Source: HK-STAS-PATE-34 sp031973435 (GTDB lineage Bacteria; Patescibacteriota; Minisyncoccia; Phycocordibacterales; UBA9973). From it: a stretch of DNA of 64,000 bases. The stretch covers positions 1-64,000 of the forward strand of contig DALYDA010000002.1 of assembly GCA_031973435.1 (NCBI GenBank), in the 5' to 3' direction. The notes beneath the pieces are model-generated. The model was not told where the DNA came from. It was given only the letters and a program-made list of their open reading frames with translations, and did no database searches. The translations under genes and the position numbers were made by a program. Shown piece by piece: positions 49,233 through 59,245 of this stretch. Position 1 is the first letter of the stretch. Every line of letters begins with the position of its first letter.

Positions 49233-49310
49233 AAGTAAATAGGATTCTATCATATTCCTTATAAAATGCCAAGTATTTGTCAAATACTTACAAATCGGTC
49301 AAATATTGGG

Positions 49311-49316
49311 TATAAT
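49311..49316 (+). promoter_or_regulatory. -10 box of corA
   Basis: TATAAT lies exactly 6 bases before the ATG at 49323. Confidence 0.65.
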
Positions 49317-49322
49317 CTAACC

Positions 49323-50261
49323 ATGGTTTCAAAATATAGTTATAAAAAGATTACTTGGGTTGATCTGATATCCCCTACGGTAGAGGAAGTAGAAGCATGC
49401 GCAGAAACATATGGCATCCCAGATGCTGTAAAGGAGGAAATTCTTCGTCCAACACCCAGAGGGCGTGTTGATCTGTATGATGATGTTGTATATTTGGTCC
49501 TACACTTTCCTGATATATCAAACTTTAGTTGCAAATCAAACAATTCTGAATGCGAAGTACTCGATGAGGAGTTCAACTTTGTAGTAACTAAAGATGCTGT
49601 CCTTACAATACATCCAAGAAAAAGTGAAGTTCTAAATAACATGGCGGAAAAGTTCGACTCACCTATCATTGACGGTATGCCTATGTTTAAGGGATCAAGC
49701 CATGACTTTTTCTTTAGTCTTCTTGTTCAACTATATAGAGGTGCAACACACCAAGTGTCAGATTTCGACGATGTTTTGCAAAGTATCAAAGAAGATATTT
49801 TTGATAAAAAAGAAGCAAAAATGGTTGGAAGGATTTCTACAGTAAACCACTATCTCCTTGATGTAAAACAGATTACAAGATTTCATGGAGATATTCTAAA
49901 CTCTTTAGACACCATTGGAAAAGATTTTTTTGGTCATACTTTCCCGCTCAAGTCTTCAAGTGTGTTTGGTGAATACAACAAGATGACGGCACTTCTAGAA
50001 AGTCACAGAGAAATACTCGCTGATCTTCGAATCACTAACGATTCCCTTCTCCAAACTAGTAATAACGATGCTATTCGTATACTCACAATTATTACAGTGA
50101 TCATGCTGCCTCTTACTTTGGTAACAGGCTTCTTTGGGATGAACACTTTTGATGGTGTTGAGATTATACAAGGGTATGACTCGATTGCATTCATAGCACT
50201 TTCCATGTTTGTAATTGCTTTCTCAATGTATATATACTTCAAATCTAAAAAATGGCTATAA
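49323..50261 (+). CDS. corA: CorA-type magnesium transporter
   Basis: A 312-residue protein with a soluble funnel domain and two C-terminal helices. The signature GMN is in FFGMNTFDGVE, between helix 1 (ILTIITVIMLPLTLVTGFF) and helix 2. It forms pentameric channels for Mg2+ (or Co2+/Ni2+). The ATG at 49323 is set by the -10 box; an in-frame ATG at 49266 is upstream of it. Its end overlaps cysS by 10 bases. Confidence 0.93.
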   Translation: MVSKYSYKKITWVDLISPTVEEVEACAETYGIPDAVKEEILRPTPRGRVDLYDDVVYLVLHFPDISNFSCKSNNSECEVLDEEFNFVVTKDAVLTIHPRKSEVLNNMAEKFDSPIIDGMPMFKGSSHDFFFSLLVQLYRGATHQVSDFDDVLQSIKEDIFDKKEAKMVGRISTVNHYLLDVKQITRFHGDILNSLDTIGKDFFGHTFPLKSSSVFGEYNKMTALLESHREILADLRITNDSLLQTSNNDAIRILTIITVIMLPLTLVTGFFGMNTFDGVEIIQGYDSIAFIALSMFVIAFSMYIYFKSKKWL

Positions 50262-51628
50262 AATTCTACAATACATTAAACAAAGGTCTAACCGAGCTCG
50301 ATAAATCTCCTGGTGAGATGGTTGGGATGTATAACTGCGGACCAACAGTATATGACTATGTACACATAGGCAATCTTCGTTCATATGTGTTTGCTGACAC
50401 TATAAAGAGAGTGCTCCTCCAAAATGGATACGGTGTAATGCAAGTAATGAATCTAACAGATATAGGACACTTAAAGAGTGATGGAGATACTGGTGAGGAT
50501 AAGATGATGATCGCACTAAAAAGAGAGAACAAGCCAGTTACTATTTCTGCCATGAAAGAGATTGCTACTTTCTACAGAGACAGATTTGTAGAGGACCTAC
50601 TTTCTCTCAATATTTCATACCCGGACAAGCTGGAATTTGCGAGTAACCATGTAGATGACGACATTTCACTCATAAGTAAGCTCGATGAAAAGGGTTTTAC
50701 ATACAAAACCACAGACGGGTTGTATTTTGATACTTCAAAGGATCCAAACTATGGGAAGCTTGGTGGGCTTAACTTAAGTAAAGAAAATAGCGAGTCAAGG
50801 ATCGGTGACAACAGTGAAAAGAGGAATCCTAGTGATTTTGCATTGTGGAAATTTAACGACGAGCTTGGTTACGAGGCACCTTGGGGAAAGGGCTTTCCAG
50901 GGTGGCACGTAGAATGTTCTTCTATGTCTATGAAGTTTCTTGGAGAGACTTTCGACATCCATACAGGAGGTATAGACCATATACCAGTGCACCACAACAA
51001 TGAGATAGCACAGTCAGAATGCGCTACTGGTGTTCCATATGTAAAGATCTGGATGCACAATGCTTTCGTAACACTCACTGATAGCGAAAGGATGGCTAAG
51101 TCTCTCGGAAACACTATCCGCCTTCGCGACTTGTCCGATGCAGGAGTATCCCCACATTCATACAGATTGTGGTTACTTACTGCACACTACCGAAAGGAAG
51201 TTTCTTTTACATGGGATGCAGTTCGTGCTGCAGAAGTTGCATTAAAAAGACTTTATGCAATATATGATAATTTACCATTGCAAAGTGAAGATAGAAATTC
51301 ATACCTAGATTCCTTCGAGGAAGTAATGAGAGATGATCTAGATACACCGAAAGCAATATCTCTAATGTGGGACATGCTAAGAGACGAAAACATTGACGTT
51401 GCTTCAAAAAAATACTCACTAGAAGTTATGGACAAATATCTAGGATTGGGAATTTCAAATAGAGAGAAAATAGTTATCCCTGAAAAAGTTCATAATCTGG
51501 TGAAAGATCGTGAGGATGCTCGAGAAGCACAGAACTTTGCATTGGCTGATGAAATAAGAATGCAAATAGAAAAAGAAGGTTTCTTGGTGAAAGATACCAA
51601 AGACGGCCCTCTTATATCTAAAATCTAA
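50252..51628 (+). CDS. cysS: Cysteinyl-tRNA synthetase
   Basis: Class Ia synthetase of 458 residues. CGPTVYDYVHIGN holds the zinc Cys and the HIGH motif; WHVECSSMS and HHNNEIAQSE supply further zinc ligands; KMSKS appears as RMAKSLGN. It charges tRNA-Cys. Its first codons overlap the end of corA, so it is translated from the corA transcript. Confidence 0.96.
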   Translation: MAIKFYNTLNKGLTELDKSPGEMVGMYNCGPTVYDYVHIGNLRSYVFADTIKRVLLQNGYGVMQVMNLTDIGHLKSDGDTGEDKMMIALKRENKPVTISAMKEIATFYRDRFVEDLLSLNISYPDKLEFASNHVDDDISLISKLDEKGFTYKTTDGLYFDTSKDPNYGKLGGLNLSKENSESRIGDNSEKRNPSDFALWKFNDELGYEAPWGKGFPGWHVECSSMSMKFLGETFDIHTGGIDHIPVHHNNEIAQSECATGVPYVKIWMHNAFVTLTDSERMAKSLGNTIRLRDLSDAGVSPHSYRLWLLTAHYRKEVSFTWDAVRAAEVALKRLYAIYDNLPLQSEDRNSYLDSFEEVMRDDLDTPKAISLMWDMLRDENIDVASKKYSLEVMDKYLGLGISNREKIVIPEKVHNLVKDREDAREAQNFALADEIRMQIEKEGFLVKDTKDGPLISKI

Positions 51629-53309
51629 TTATTTTTCTTGGAAGAGTTCGATGATGAACGTACTTCCCTTTTCCTTTCCTTCTGATTCTACCCAGATGTT
51701 TCCTTTGTGTGCAGCGATTATTTGTTTTGCTAGATACAAACCTAGTCCTGAGCCAGTAGTATTCATGCGTGCTCCATCCCCTCTGCTAAACTTTTGGAAC
51801 AATCTTTCTTTTACTTCAGGTGTTACTCCCATACCAGAGTCTTTGACTTCAAGTCTAATTGTGTTTTGTGTTGGTTTGAAAACTTTTATATCAACTCCTC
51901 CCTCTTTTGTATATTTTATAGAGTTATCGAATAGATTTAGTATTACTTGTCTCATTTTTTCTTGATCCATTGAAATTGTGTAGTCTCCCTCAGAAACATT
52001 TAGAACAAATCCTAGGTTTCTTTGTTTGGCTGTGATCTCAACGAGTCCGAATACATCTTTTACAAGTGCGTCGAACTTTGTATCATCGGTCATGTTGAAT
52101 ACCATTCCCCTTTGTTCTATCTTTGAGACATTGAGCAAGTCCTCAACTATTTTTACCAAGTGCTCTGTCGACTGGTAGACGCGTGTTACAGGCTCTTTTT
52201 GCTCCTCAGATATTGGTCCGTATGTTCCATCTAGAACCATAGATGTATAGCCTTTTATGGCAGTAAGCGGACTTCTGAGCTGGTGAGATGCCAAAGAGAG
52301 GAACTCTGTTTTTAGTTTGTCCAAACCTTTTAGTTTTTCATTGGCAGACGCTAGGTCACCAGTTAGCTTCTGGAGTTCAACTCTCTGCTTCACTTCTCGC
52401 ATTACTGACTTGATCAATAAATAACCAAATATAACCAAGAATATAAGCGTAATAGCAATTAATGCATGGATTATATAGATATCTTGAATAAACAAAAGCG
52501 AAGCCACTAAGAATGAAATTACGAATACGAGTATTTGTGTTCCCAAGAGTTTCAAATTGAATGTCTTGTATTTTAGTGTCATGTAAGACAATAGTCCTAC
52601 AAATGCTGCAACTCCCACGGGTCCTACGAGGTTTATTTCGTAAGTTTTAAATATCTCTGCAAAGATATTTGAAGCAGAAAAAAGTCCAAGTAAGAATATT
52701 ACACCGAGCGATGCAAGTATGATCGGACTTCGCACTTCCTTTTGCTTGGTAGCATTCCTGTATTTTCTGATAGCGACAATTGCTATCCATAGTAGACTCA
52801 ATATTTCAANNNNNNNNNNCGTATATCCCATACCAAATAGGACCTATTACCCCTTCACAGTTTGCAGGATCGTAAAATGAAATATTCATCTTTGTAGGCA
52901 AAAGTATTGCAACGGGAAGAATGATAGCTGCGAAAATGTATTTTATTCTGTTCGAGACATCTTCTCCTTTATTCAAAAAGACAAATATAAAGTATATAGT
53001 TGTGACAAAGAATAATACTTCAAAAAGTGAAGTTAGTTGCCATGCAAACATCAAGGACGTGTGGTAAGAAGATATCCACTGGACTATCACATTGAAAACC
53101 CAAAGTGTGAATGTTACACCAACACCAAGGAGCAACTTGCTTCTTAGAGAGTGTCTGTCTTTTACAAAGACAAGGATCCCAAACAAGAGCACAAGAAATA
53201 TAGAAGGAAAATAAGAGTAGTACAAAAGAGCCGGAGGGGTTGAAAAGTCAAAAATATAAAATGACGGTGATTCGTCTTGGCACAAAGATAAGTTGGGTAG
53301 TTCTTCCAT
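51629..53309 (-). CDS. Membrane-bound sensor histidine kinase, broken by an assembly gap
   Basis: An orphan kinase. The N-terminal half (from MEELPNLSLCQ) has about seven membrane helices like the 7TM sensor family; ten N at 52810-52819 interrupt it, and the two sides are in different frames, so the true gap length is unknown. The kinase core has the H-box SLASHQLRSPLTAIKG, NLFDNSIKYT (N-box), DSGMGV and GSGLGLYLAKQ. No response regulator is adjacent; the only one seen is at 36300. The signal is unknown. Confidence 0.88.
52810..52819. other. Assembly gap (10 N)
   Basis: Ten N bases are a placeholder between two contigs; they lie inside the histidine kinase gene. Confidence 0.99.
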
Positions 53310-53314
53310 AGTGA

Positions 53315-53443
53315 TTAGTCTCTAGTTTCTTCAATAATAAATGGAACCCTGTCTGTTACGACAGTTCGTATATATGTAATTACAACAGATACGACACACA
53401 CAATCAAAGTGCAATATAGCAATGTGTTTGATTTTCTCTTCAT
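53315..53443 (-). CDS. Small membrane protein upstream of the histidine kinase, 42 residues
   Basis: Starts MKRKSNTLLYCTLIVCVVSV and continues as one strong hydrophobic helix (LIVCVVSVVITYI) with a short polar tail (RTVVTDRVPFIIEETRD). It ends 5 bases before the kinase start, so they are probably one unit. It could be a partner or modulator of the sensor; that is inference. Confidence 0.55.
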   Translation of the reverse strand: MKRKSNTLLYCTLIVCVVSVVITYIRTVVTDRVPFIIEETRD

Positions 53444-53470
53444 ACTTTAGTAGTATAATTATATCACATT

Positions 53471-54766
53471 ATGAAAATACTGTTCGTGTCAAATGATCTA
53501 ATTGCTGGGGATGTGGCCAGAAAACTGTCTTTGGAGGGAAACGAAGTCAAACTTTTTATACAAGAAAAAGGGAGAAGAGACAATTTCGAAAACCTGGTAG
53601 TAAAAACAAATAACTGGAAAGATGAACTAAAATGGGTCAGTAAAAATGGCCTAATAATTTTTGATGACGTCGGATATGGAAAACATATTGATAAGTTAAA
53701 GAAAGCTGGCTACCATGTCTTTGGTGGTGGCTTTCTTGGAGACAGATTAGAACTAGATAGAGAGTACGCACAAGATATATTCAGAACATCGGGAATGAAA
53801 ACTGTGGAACTCAAGAACTTCTCATCTATAGATAAGGCAATAAATTTTGTTAAGAAAAATAAAGGTCAATGGGTAATAAAACAAAATAACCACGCACCAA
53901 AAGGACTAAACTATGTGGGGCATCATAAAGACGGACTTGATGTCGTCGATGTTTTAGAGTCATATAAAAAGCATTCAAAAGAATTTATAAAGGTTGTTAG
54001 TCTCCAAAAAAGAATAATAGGTGTGGAAGTTGCTGTTGCAAGATACTTTAACGGACACAAATGGCTTGGGCCAATAGAGATAAATATAGAACATAAAAAG
54101 TTTCTACCTGGCGATATTGGCATAACAACAAGTGAAATGGGTACACTTGCTTGGTACTCGTCAGACGAGAATTTGACTCTTTTCAAAGAAACATTGGGTA
54201 GACTGGAAGATCACTTAAGGAAGATCGATTATCGTGGTGTTATAGACATAAACTGTATTGCAAACGAAGATGGTATTTTTCCTTTAGAGGCAACTGCTAG
54301 ATTTGGTTCTCCGATCGTCCACTTACAAACTTCATTCTTCAATCACTCAATAACAAATTTTATTGAGGCAGTGGCTTGTGGTAAAGACTTCGCTTCAGAT
54401 ATCAAAACTGGATACGGAATAGTTGCACTGATGGCAGTACCTCCTTTCCCTTATGCAAAGAAGATCAAAGGTCTTTCATTCAAGGGTCAGACAGTGTATT
54501 TCGATAATATAATAGACACTGACTGGCAAAATATCCATTTTGAGGAGATATCATATGACAAAAAAAACAAGAAATATTATATATCAGACGAAAGAGGTTA
54601 TGTAATGTACATAACTGGGTTTGGTAAAAGTATAAAGGATGCTCAAAATGACCTATATACAAGAATCGCTAAAATCCATATTCCAAAATCGATGTATAGA
54701 AATGATCTAGGAGACAGATTCGACAAGCATAGTATGCAAAATCTTAAAGATTGGAAATATATATAA
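53471..54766 (+). CDS. ATP-grasp enzyme resembling PurD
   Basis: A 431-residue protein of the phosphoribosylamine-glycine ligase fold. ATP-grasp signs are VIKQNNHAPKGLNYVG, VEVAVARYFNGH and EATARFGSPIVH (metal-binding acidic residues). PurD makes glycinamide ribonucleotide in purine synthesis, but no other purine genes are visible, so a different ligase role is possible. The N-terminal domain (FVSNDLIAGDVARKLSLEG) replaces the usual PurD start. TATAAT lies 11 bases upstream; the opposite strand also carries a -10 for the kinase unit. Confidence 0.8.
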   Translation: MKILFVSNDLIAGDVARKLSLEGNEVKLFIQEKGRRDNFENLVVKTNNWKDELKWVSKNGLIIFDDVGYGKHIDKLKKAGYHVFGGGFLGDRLELDREYAQDIFRTSGMKTVELKNFSSIDKAINFVKKNKGQWVIKQNNHAPKGLNYVGHHKDGLDVVDVLESYKKHSKEFIKVVSLQKRIIGVEVAVARYFNGHKWLGPIEINIEHKKFLPGDIGITTSEMGTLAWYSSDENLTLFKETLGRLEDHLRKIDYRGVIDINCIANEDGIFPLEATARFGSPIVHLQTSFFNHSITNFIEAVACGKDFASDIKTGYGIVALMAVPPFPYAKKIKGLSFKGQTVYFDNIIDTDWQNIHFEEISYDKKNKKYYISDERGYVMYITGFGKSIKDAQNDLYTRIAKIHIPKSMYRNDLGDRFDKHSMQNLKDWKYI

Positions 54767-54791
54767 AAGCACTCTTTCTAAGAGTGCTTTT
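54765..54791. terminator. Bidirectional terminator
   Basis: AAAAGCACTCTT/AAGAGTGCTTTT with a 3-base loop lies between convergent genes. Confidence 0.85.
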
Positions 54792-55740
54792 AGTTTAGTA
54801 GATCTAGGACACCAGTTTTCTCTAGTTCATACCCGAGAAGAATACTCCCTGTGATCATTATTCCTATTGCCAATATTTTAAAGTAGTATCCTTTTCCCTT
54901 GATAGTCTCTCCTGAGAAATTTGGGAAGAATTTTACGCAAATAAATCCGATAACTAGTAGATACAATGGTTGTAAAGAATTTATTGCAAATACTAGACTA
55001 ATAGGGACAAGTAAGCTCGTATAGGAGATAATCATATTCCCAATTGCATTTAGTACCTCGTTTGTGATATTGAACCTAAGTACACTTAGTCCGCTTACAT
55101 TTACAAGCCTCTTAAATTCTTTGAAGTATGATCTTTTTGATACAGCTAAAATCACAGCTGCCAATCCGTACCCCATGTTTAACCAAAAAAGTGAGACCCA
55201 GAATGATACTTCATCTATCGCAACAAACTTGAACAGAACTGCTCCCATTGCAACGAAAAATGAAGCAATCACCATGTAAAGAGCAGAATTAATTTTGAAT
55301 CTTACTTTTCCTTGAAAGTTTGTTTGAAGAATAAATGCCCCAATCACAATCAGTGAACTAAACAGGAGAAAGTTTGTAGTTATTTTCTCGCCTAGAAAAA
55401 TGATGGCTAGAATATAAACAAATATCGGAGTTAGTTGGAAAAGAGGTATGACAGATGACGCCTCGTCTTCTTCTAAAGACTTGAAGTAAAACGGTAACCA
55501 GATAAGTTCAAACCCACCAGCTAGCAAGAGTACAAGTATGGACTCCCGGTCAATAAAAATATTTTCACCTAGAAACAGAGATATAAACAAAATCCCTATA
55601 GCTACAACGAATCCGAAAAAGCCTGAAAATAAAGTTAGTGACCCTGCACCACCCTCATCCACCTTTTTTACAAGATGGTCGTCGATTATGTTTACCAAGG
55701 CAAATGCCAATGGTGCCATCAGTATCAAAAGTAATCCCAT
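54790..55740 (-). CDS. EamA/DMT-type transporter
   Basis: A 316-residue drug/metabolite transporter with ten hydrophobic helices in two related halves (EamA repeats). Residues LVNIIDDHLVKK early and VISLFQLTPIFVYILAIIFLGEK-like helix 4 fit the family. Substrates in this family range from amino acids to nucleobases and cannot be inferred here. It follows dnaJ on the same strand, with 21 bases between. Confidence 0.85.
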   Translation of the reverse strand: MGLLLILMAPLAFALVNIIDDHLVKKVDEGGAGSLTLFSGFFGFVVAIGILFISLFLGENIFIDRESILVLLLAGGFELIWLPFYFKSLEEDEASSVIPLFQLTPIFVYILAIIFLGEKITTNFLLFSSLIVIGAFILQTNFQGKVRFKINSALYMVIASFFVAMGAVLFKFVAIDEVSFWVSLFWLNMGYGLAAVILAVSKRSYFKEFKRLVNVSGLSVLRFNITNEVLNAIGNMIISYTSLLVPISLVFAINSLQPLYLLVIGFICVKFFPNFSGETIKGKGYYFKILAIGIMITGSILLGYELEKTGVLDLLN

Positions 55741-55761
55741 GGTTTATTTTAATATTCTACA

Positions 55762-56844
55762 TTAGTACCCCTCTTTTTGTAACTCCTCAACAATCTTCTT
55801 TGTTTTTGAAGAAACTTTTTTGGGTATATCTATGGTGATTCGCACAAGGAAATCCCCTCTTTTTGTTTTTGAGTGTGGTACACCCTTGTCTCGTATTCGT
55901 AACATGTCTCCATGCTTTACTCCTTCAGGTATAGTTATGTCTACACTTCCGTCTAGTGTCTCTATCGTTCTTTTCCCTCCGAGTATTGCTTCGCTTACTT
56001 TTATAGGAAGTGTCATGAGAAGATTTGCACCATCTCTAACTATATTTTTGTGTTGAGTGACTCGTACTTTTACATACAAGTCCCCGTTCTCTCCTCCCAT
56101 AACAGCGTCGCCTTTACCATTTACTCGAAGTGTCGCTCCATCCTCGATGCCATAAGGAAGGTCGATTGTTATTTCCTCTACCATACTAACAACACCCTCT
56201 GCTCTACATGTAGGGCAACTTTCTTTGTAGACTTCTCCTTCTCCACGACAAGTTTCGCAGACAGATTCTGTTTGTACATTTCCAAATATTGATCGAACAG
56301 TTTTCCGAACTCTTCCTTTTCCATTACAGTCTGCACATTTTGTTTTCGAACTACCTTTCTTTCCTCCAGAGCCACTACATTCAGAACACTTTACAAGATG
56401 TTCTATTCGAAATGTTTCTTTCTTCCCTAGTACTGCTTCGGTAAAAGATAGATTTAGAGATACTGTTCTGTCGTGTCCCTTTCGCACTCGTCCACGTCTT
56501 CCTCCGCCAAAGAAGTCTCCAAAAATATCCCCGATATCTCCCATGTCGAAACCTTCTGCATTTTGGAATCCACTAAAATCGAATCCTCCAAAGCCTCCTC
56601 CTTGTCCACCACCAAATCCTCCGAAACCTGCACCTGCCTCGGCGCTTCCAAATTGATCATACTGACGTCTTTTTCCTTCATCGGAAAGAGTTTGATATGC
56701 CTCATTCACTTCCTTGAACTTCGAATCATCTCCCTTGTTTTTGTCAGGGTGGTATTGATGCGCGAGTTTTCGAAATGCTTTTTTTATATCTTCCTGCGAA
56801 GCATTTTTTTCAACTCCAAGAGTTTGGTAGTGGTCTTTCGACAT
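55762..56844 (-). CDS. dnaJ: Co-chaperone DnaJ (type I)
   Basis: A 360-residue Hsp40 that delivers clients to DnaK and stimulates its ATPase. The J domain has the HPD motif in HQYHPDKNK, followed by a Gly/Phe-rich linker, a zinc-finger region with CxxCxGxG units (CSECSGSGG, CADCNGKG, CETCRGEG, CPTCRAEG) and the C-terminal client domains. It lies 7 bases after dnaK. Confidence 0.96.
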   Translation of the reverse strand: MSKDHYQTLGVEKNASQEDIKKAFRKLAHQYHPDKNKGDDSKFKEVNEAYQTLSDEGKRRQYDQFGSAEAGAGFGGFGGGQGGGFGGFDFSGFQNAEGFDMGDIGDIFGDFFGGGRRGRVRKGHDRTVSLNLSFTEAVLGKKETFRIEHLVKCSECSGSGGKKGSSKTKCADCNGKGRVRKTVRSIFGNVQTESVCETCRGEGEVYKESCPTCRAEGVVSMVEEITIDLPYGIEDGATLRVNGKGDAVMGGENGDLYVKVRVTQHKNIVRDGANLLMTLPIKVSEAILGGKRTIETLDGSVDITIPEGVKHGDMLRIRDKGVPHSKTKRGDFLVRITIDIPKKVSSKTKKIVEELQKEGY

Positions 56845-56851
56845 ATTCTAA

Positions 56852-58747
56852 TTATTCTTTTGGTTCAGTTTCTGCGTCGTGTACTTCTCCTTCATCTGTT
56901 TTCTTTTCTTCACTCGCAGGTTCTTCTGTAGGATTTTCTGCTTGAGCTTTTGACATCACCTCTTGTCCCATTTTTGTCATTGCTTCTGACAATGCTGTAG
57001 TCTTCGCGATTATAGCATCTTTATCACCACCATCTTTAACATTTTTGAGGTCAGAGATTGCGCCTTCAACTAGTTTCTTTGTTTCATCAGTTATTTTTCC
57101 CTCAGAATCTTTCAAAGATTTTTCTGCAGAGTAAACTAACATCTCTGCAGAGTTCTTCGCTTCTACTGCTTCTTTCTTTTTTGCATCTTCTTCAGCGTAT
57201 TTTTCTGCTTCTTCTTGCATTCGTTTTATATCAGCATCTGTTAGTCCAGAACTCGCTTCTATTTTGATAGATTGAGCCTTGCCTGTTGTTTTCTCCTTTG
57301 CAGTAACGTTAAGTATCCCGTTTGCATCTACATCAAATGTTACTTCAACTTGTGGAAGTCCTCGTGGTGCAGGTGGGATACCTTCTAGAACGAATTGTCC
57401 AAGACTCTTGTTGTCATGTGCCATTGGTCTGTCACCTTGTACGACATGGATCTGCACTGAAGTTTGGTTATCTGCTGCAGTTGAGAACACTTGTGACTTC
57501 TGAGAAGGTATAGTTGTGTTTCTTTCTATAAGTTTTGTCGCAACTCCACCGAGTGTTTCTATTCCGAGTGAAAGTGGGATAACGTCTAGTAGAAGTATAT
57601 CCTTAACTTCACCTTTGAGTACTCCACCTTGAACAGCAGCTCCGAGAGCCACAACTTCGTCTGGGTTTACTCCCATGTGTGGTGCGCGTCCGAAGTAATC
57701 TTCTACAGCCTTTTGCATTGCGGGCATTCTAGTTTGTCCTCCGACAAGTATGACTTCGTTGATATCAGAGATCTTGAACGGGCTTGCTTCCATCGCACGC
57801 TTTGTAATAGACATCGCACGATCTATGAACTCTTGTGTGAGTTTCTCAAGATCGATTCTTTGCATTGTTCTTACAAGGTGAAGAGGTCCAGCATCAGAAG
57901 AAGTGATAAACGGAATATTTATTTCAGACTGAAGCGAAGTTGAGAGTTCTATCTTTGCTTTCTCTGCTGCATCGTCTAGTCGCTGTCTTGCAAGTGCATC
58001 TTTTCTTAGATCTATTCCATTTTCTTTTAGGAATCCTTCTGCGAGCCAGTCGATAATCTTCTGGTCGATATCTTTTCCTCCAAGGTGTGAGTCTCCATCT
58101 GTTGATTTCACTTCTATAACATCATCTCCAACTTCAAGTATAGAAATATCGAATGTTCCTCCTCCGAAGTCGAATACTGCGATCTTTTCATTTTTATTCT
58201 TACCAAATCCGTATGCGAGTGCTGCAGCAGTAGGCTCGTTTATGATACGCATGACATCTAGTCCTGCGATTTTACCTGCGTCCTTTGTTGCTTGTCTTTG
58301 TGAGTCGTTGAAATATGCTGGCACAGTGATAACAGCTTCTGTTATTTTCTCACCAATTCTCGCTTCTGCGTCACTCTTTAGTTTCTGGAGCAACATCGCT
58401 GAGATCTCTTCTGGTCGGTACCATTTGTCTCCCATCTTTACTTCGATTCCACCGTTAGCTGACTTCTGTGATTCGAAAGGAAGAACTTTTATATCCTTTT
58501 GTACGTCAGCCTCGTCAAAAGTGTGTCCGATAAATCTCTTTATCTGATAGATTGTGTTCTTTGGATTTGTAACAGATTGTCTCTTTGCCACAACACCAAC
58601 AAGTTGCTCACCATTTTTGGATTGAGCAATGATAGAAGGTGTAGTTCGCATACCTTCTGAGTTCTCGATTATTTTCGGCTGTCCACCTTCAATGATAGCA
58701 ACAGCTGAGTTTGTAGTTCCTAAGTCGATTCCAATTATTTTTGACAT
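56852..58747 (-). CDS. dnaK: Chaperone DnaK (Hsp70)
   Basis: A 631-residue Hsp70. The nucleotide domain starts IIGIDLGTTNSAVAI and has EPTAAALAYG and GGQTRMPAMQ; the substrate domain and an acidic C-terminal tail (EEKKTDEGEVHDAETE) follow. It folds and protects proteins with DnaJ and GrpE. dnaJ follows it; grpE is 2.6 kb away at 61317 with its own promoter. No CIRCE or heat-shock operator was recognised in front. Confidence 0.97.
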   Translation of the reverse strand: MSKIIGIDLGTTNSAVAIIEGGQPKIIENSEGMRTTPSIIAQSKNGEQLVGVVAKRQSVTNPKNTIYQIKRFIGHTFDEADVQKDIKVLPFESQKSANGGIEVKMGDKWYRPEEISAMLLQKLKSDAEARIGEKITEAVITVPAYFNDSQRQATKDAGKIAGLDVMRIINEPTAAALAYGFGKNKNEKIAVFDFGGGTFDISILEVGDDVIEVKSTDGDSHLGGKDIDQKIIDWLAEGFLKENGIDLRKDALARQRLDDAAEKAKIELSTSLQSEINIPFITSSDAGPLHLVRTMQRIDLEKLTQEFIDRAMSITKRAMEASPFKISDINEVILVGGQTRMPAMQKAVEDYFGRAPHMGVNPDEVVALGAAVQGGVLKGEVKDILLLDVIPLSLGIETLGGVATKLIERNTTIPSQKSQVFSTAADNQTSVQIHVVQGDRPMAHDNKSLGQFVLEGIPPAPRGLPQVEVTFDVDANGILNVTAKEKTTGKAQSIKIEASSGLTDADIKRMQEEAEKYAEEDAKKKEAVEAKNSAEMLVYSAEKSLKDSEGKITDETKKLVEGAISDLKNVKDGGDKDAIIAKTTALSEAMTKMGQEVMSKAQAENPTEEPASEEKKTDEGEVHDAETEPKE

Positions 58748-58757
58748 ATATTTTTAT

Positions 58758-59174
58758 TTAAATTAATGATAATAATTTTTTCTTGATTAAGTCTATTGTT
58801 TCCCTTGTTTTTTCTATTGTAGGAGCACCAGGGAAGTTTTTGACTTCATCCCAATGTTCATACTCATAATTCTTAAACCAATCTGGGATGTCTTCCTTTT
58901 CTGTTAAAACTATAATTCTATCGACATCCTCTAGATGTTCTGGATTTAATTTTTTTGAAAATTCATTAGAGATATCAATATTTATTTCTTTTAATCCTTT
59001 TATTGTTTCCTTAGCTTTCGGATTCAGATAAAATGGAATTACTTCATCCTCTGGTCTGACTAGAAATCCATATGAATCCGCAATCCATTCATTGCACAGA
59101 ATTTCATTACATAAACTCTTGGCAATTTGACTTCTAAATCTATTCCTTTTACAAATGAATATAATTTTCTTCAT
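58758..59174 (-). CDS. Low-molecular-weight phosphatase-like protein
   Basis: A 138-residue protein of the LMW tyrosine phosphatase/arsenate reductase fold. The P-loop signature C-x5-R-S appears as CKRNRFRSQIA at the start. The general-acid region near WDEVKNFPGAP lacks the standard DP pair, so the activity may differ. Redox or phosphatase roles are possible. It lies upstream of dnaK on the same strand. Confidence 0.8.
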   Translation of the reverse strand: MKKIIFICKRNRFRSQIAKSLCNEILCNEWIADSYGFLVRPEDEVIPFYLNPKAKETIKGLKEINIDISNEFSKKLNPEHLEDVDRIIVLTEKEDIPDWFKNYEYEHWDEVKNFPGAPTIEKTRETIDLIKKKLLSLI

Positions 59175-59222
59175 CTTCCAAATTTAACTATTTTCGCGAC
59201 CGCGAAATACTTGTATAAACCC

Positions 59223-59239
59223 AGTATACTTGATATGCT
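59223..59239 (+). promoter_or_regulatory. Promoter of the PaaX/Cas2-like regulator gene
   Basis: TTGTAT about 59211-59216, 17-base spacer and TATGCT (59234-59239), exactly 6 bases before the ATG at 59246. Confidence 0.55.
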
Positions 59240-59245
59240 TTGTGC

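Noticed and set aside
52806..52831. Separate short genes on each side of the N run
   Set aside because: The ends are created by N bases; both halves belong to one sensor kinase.
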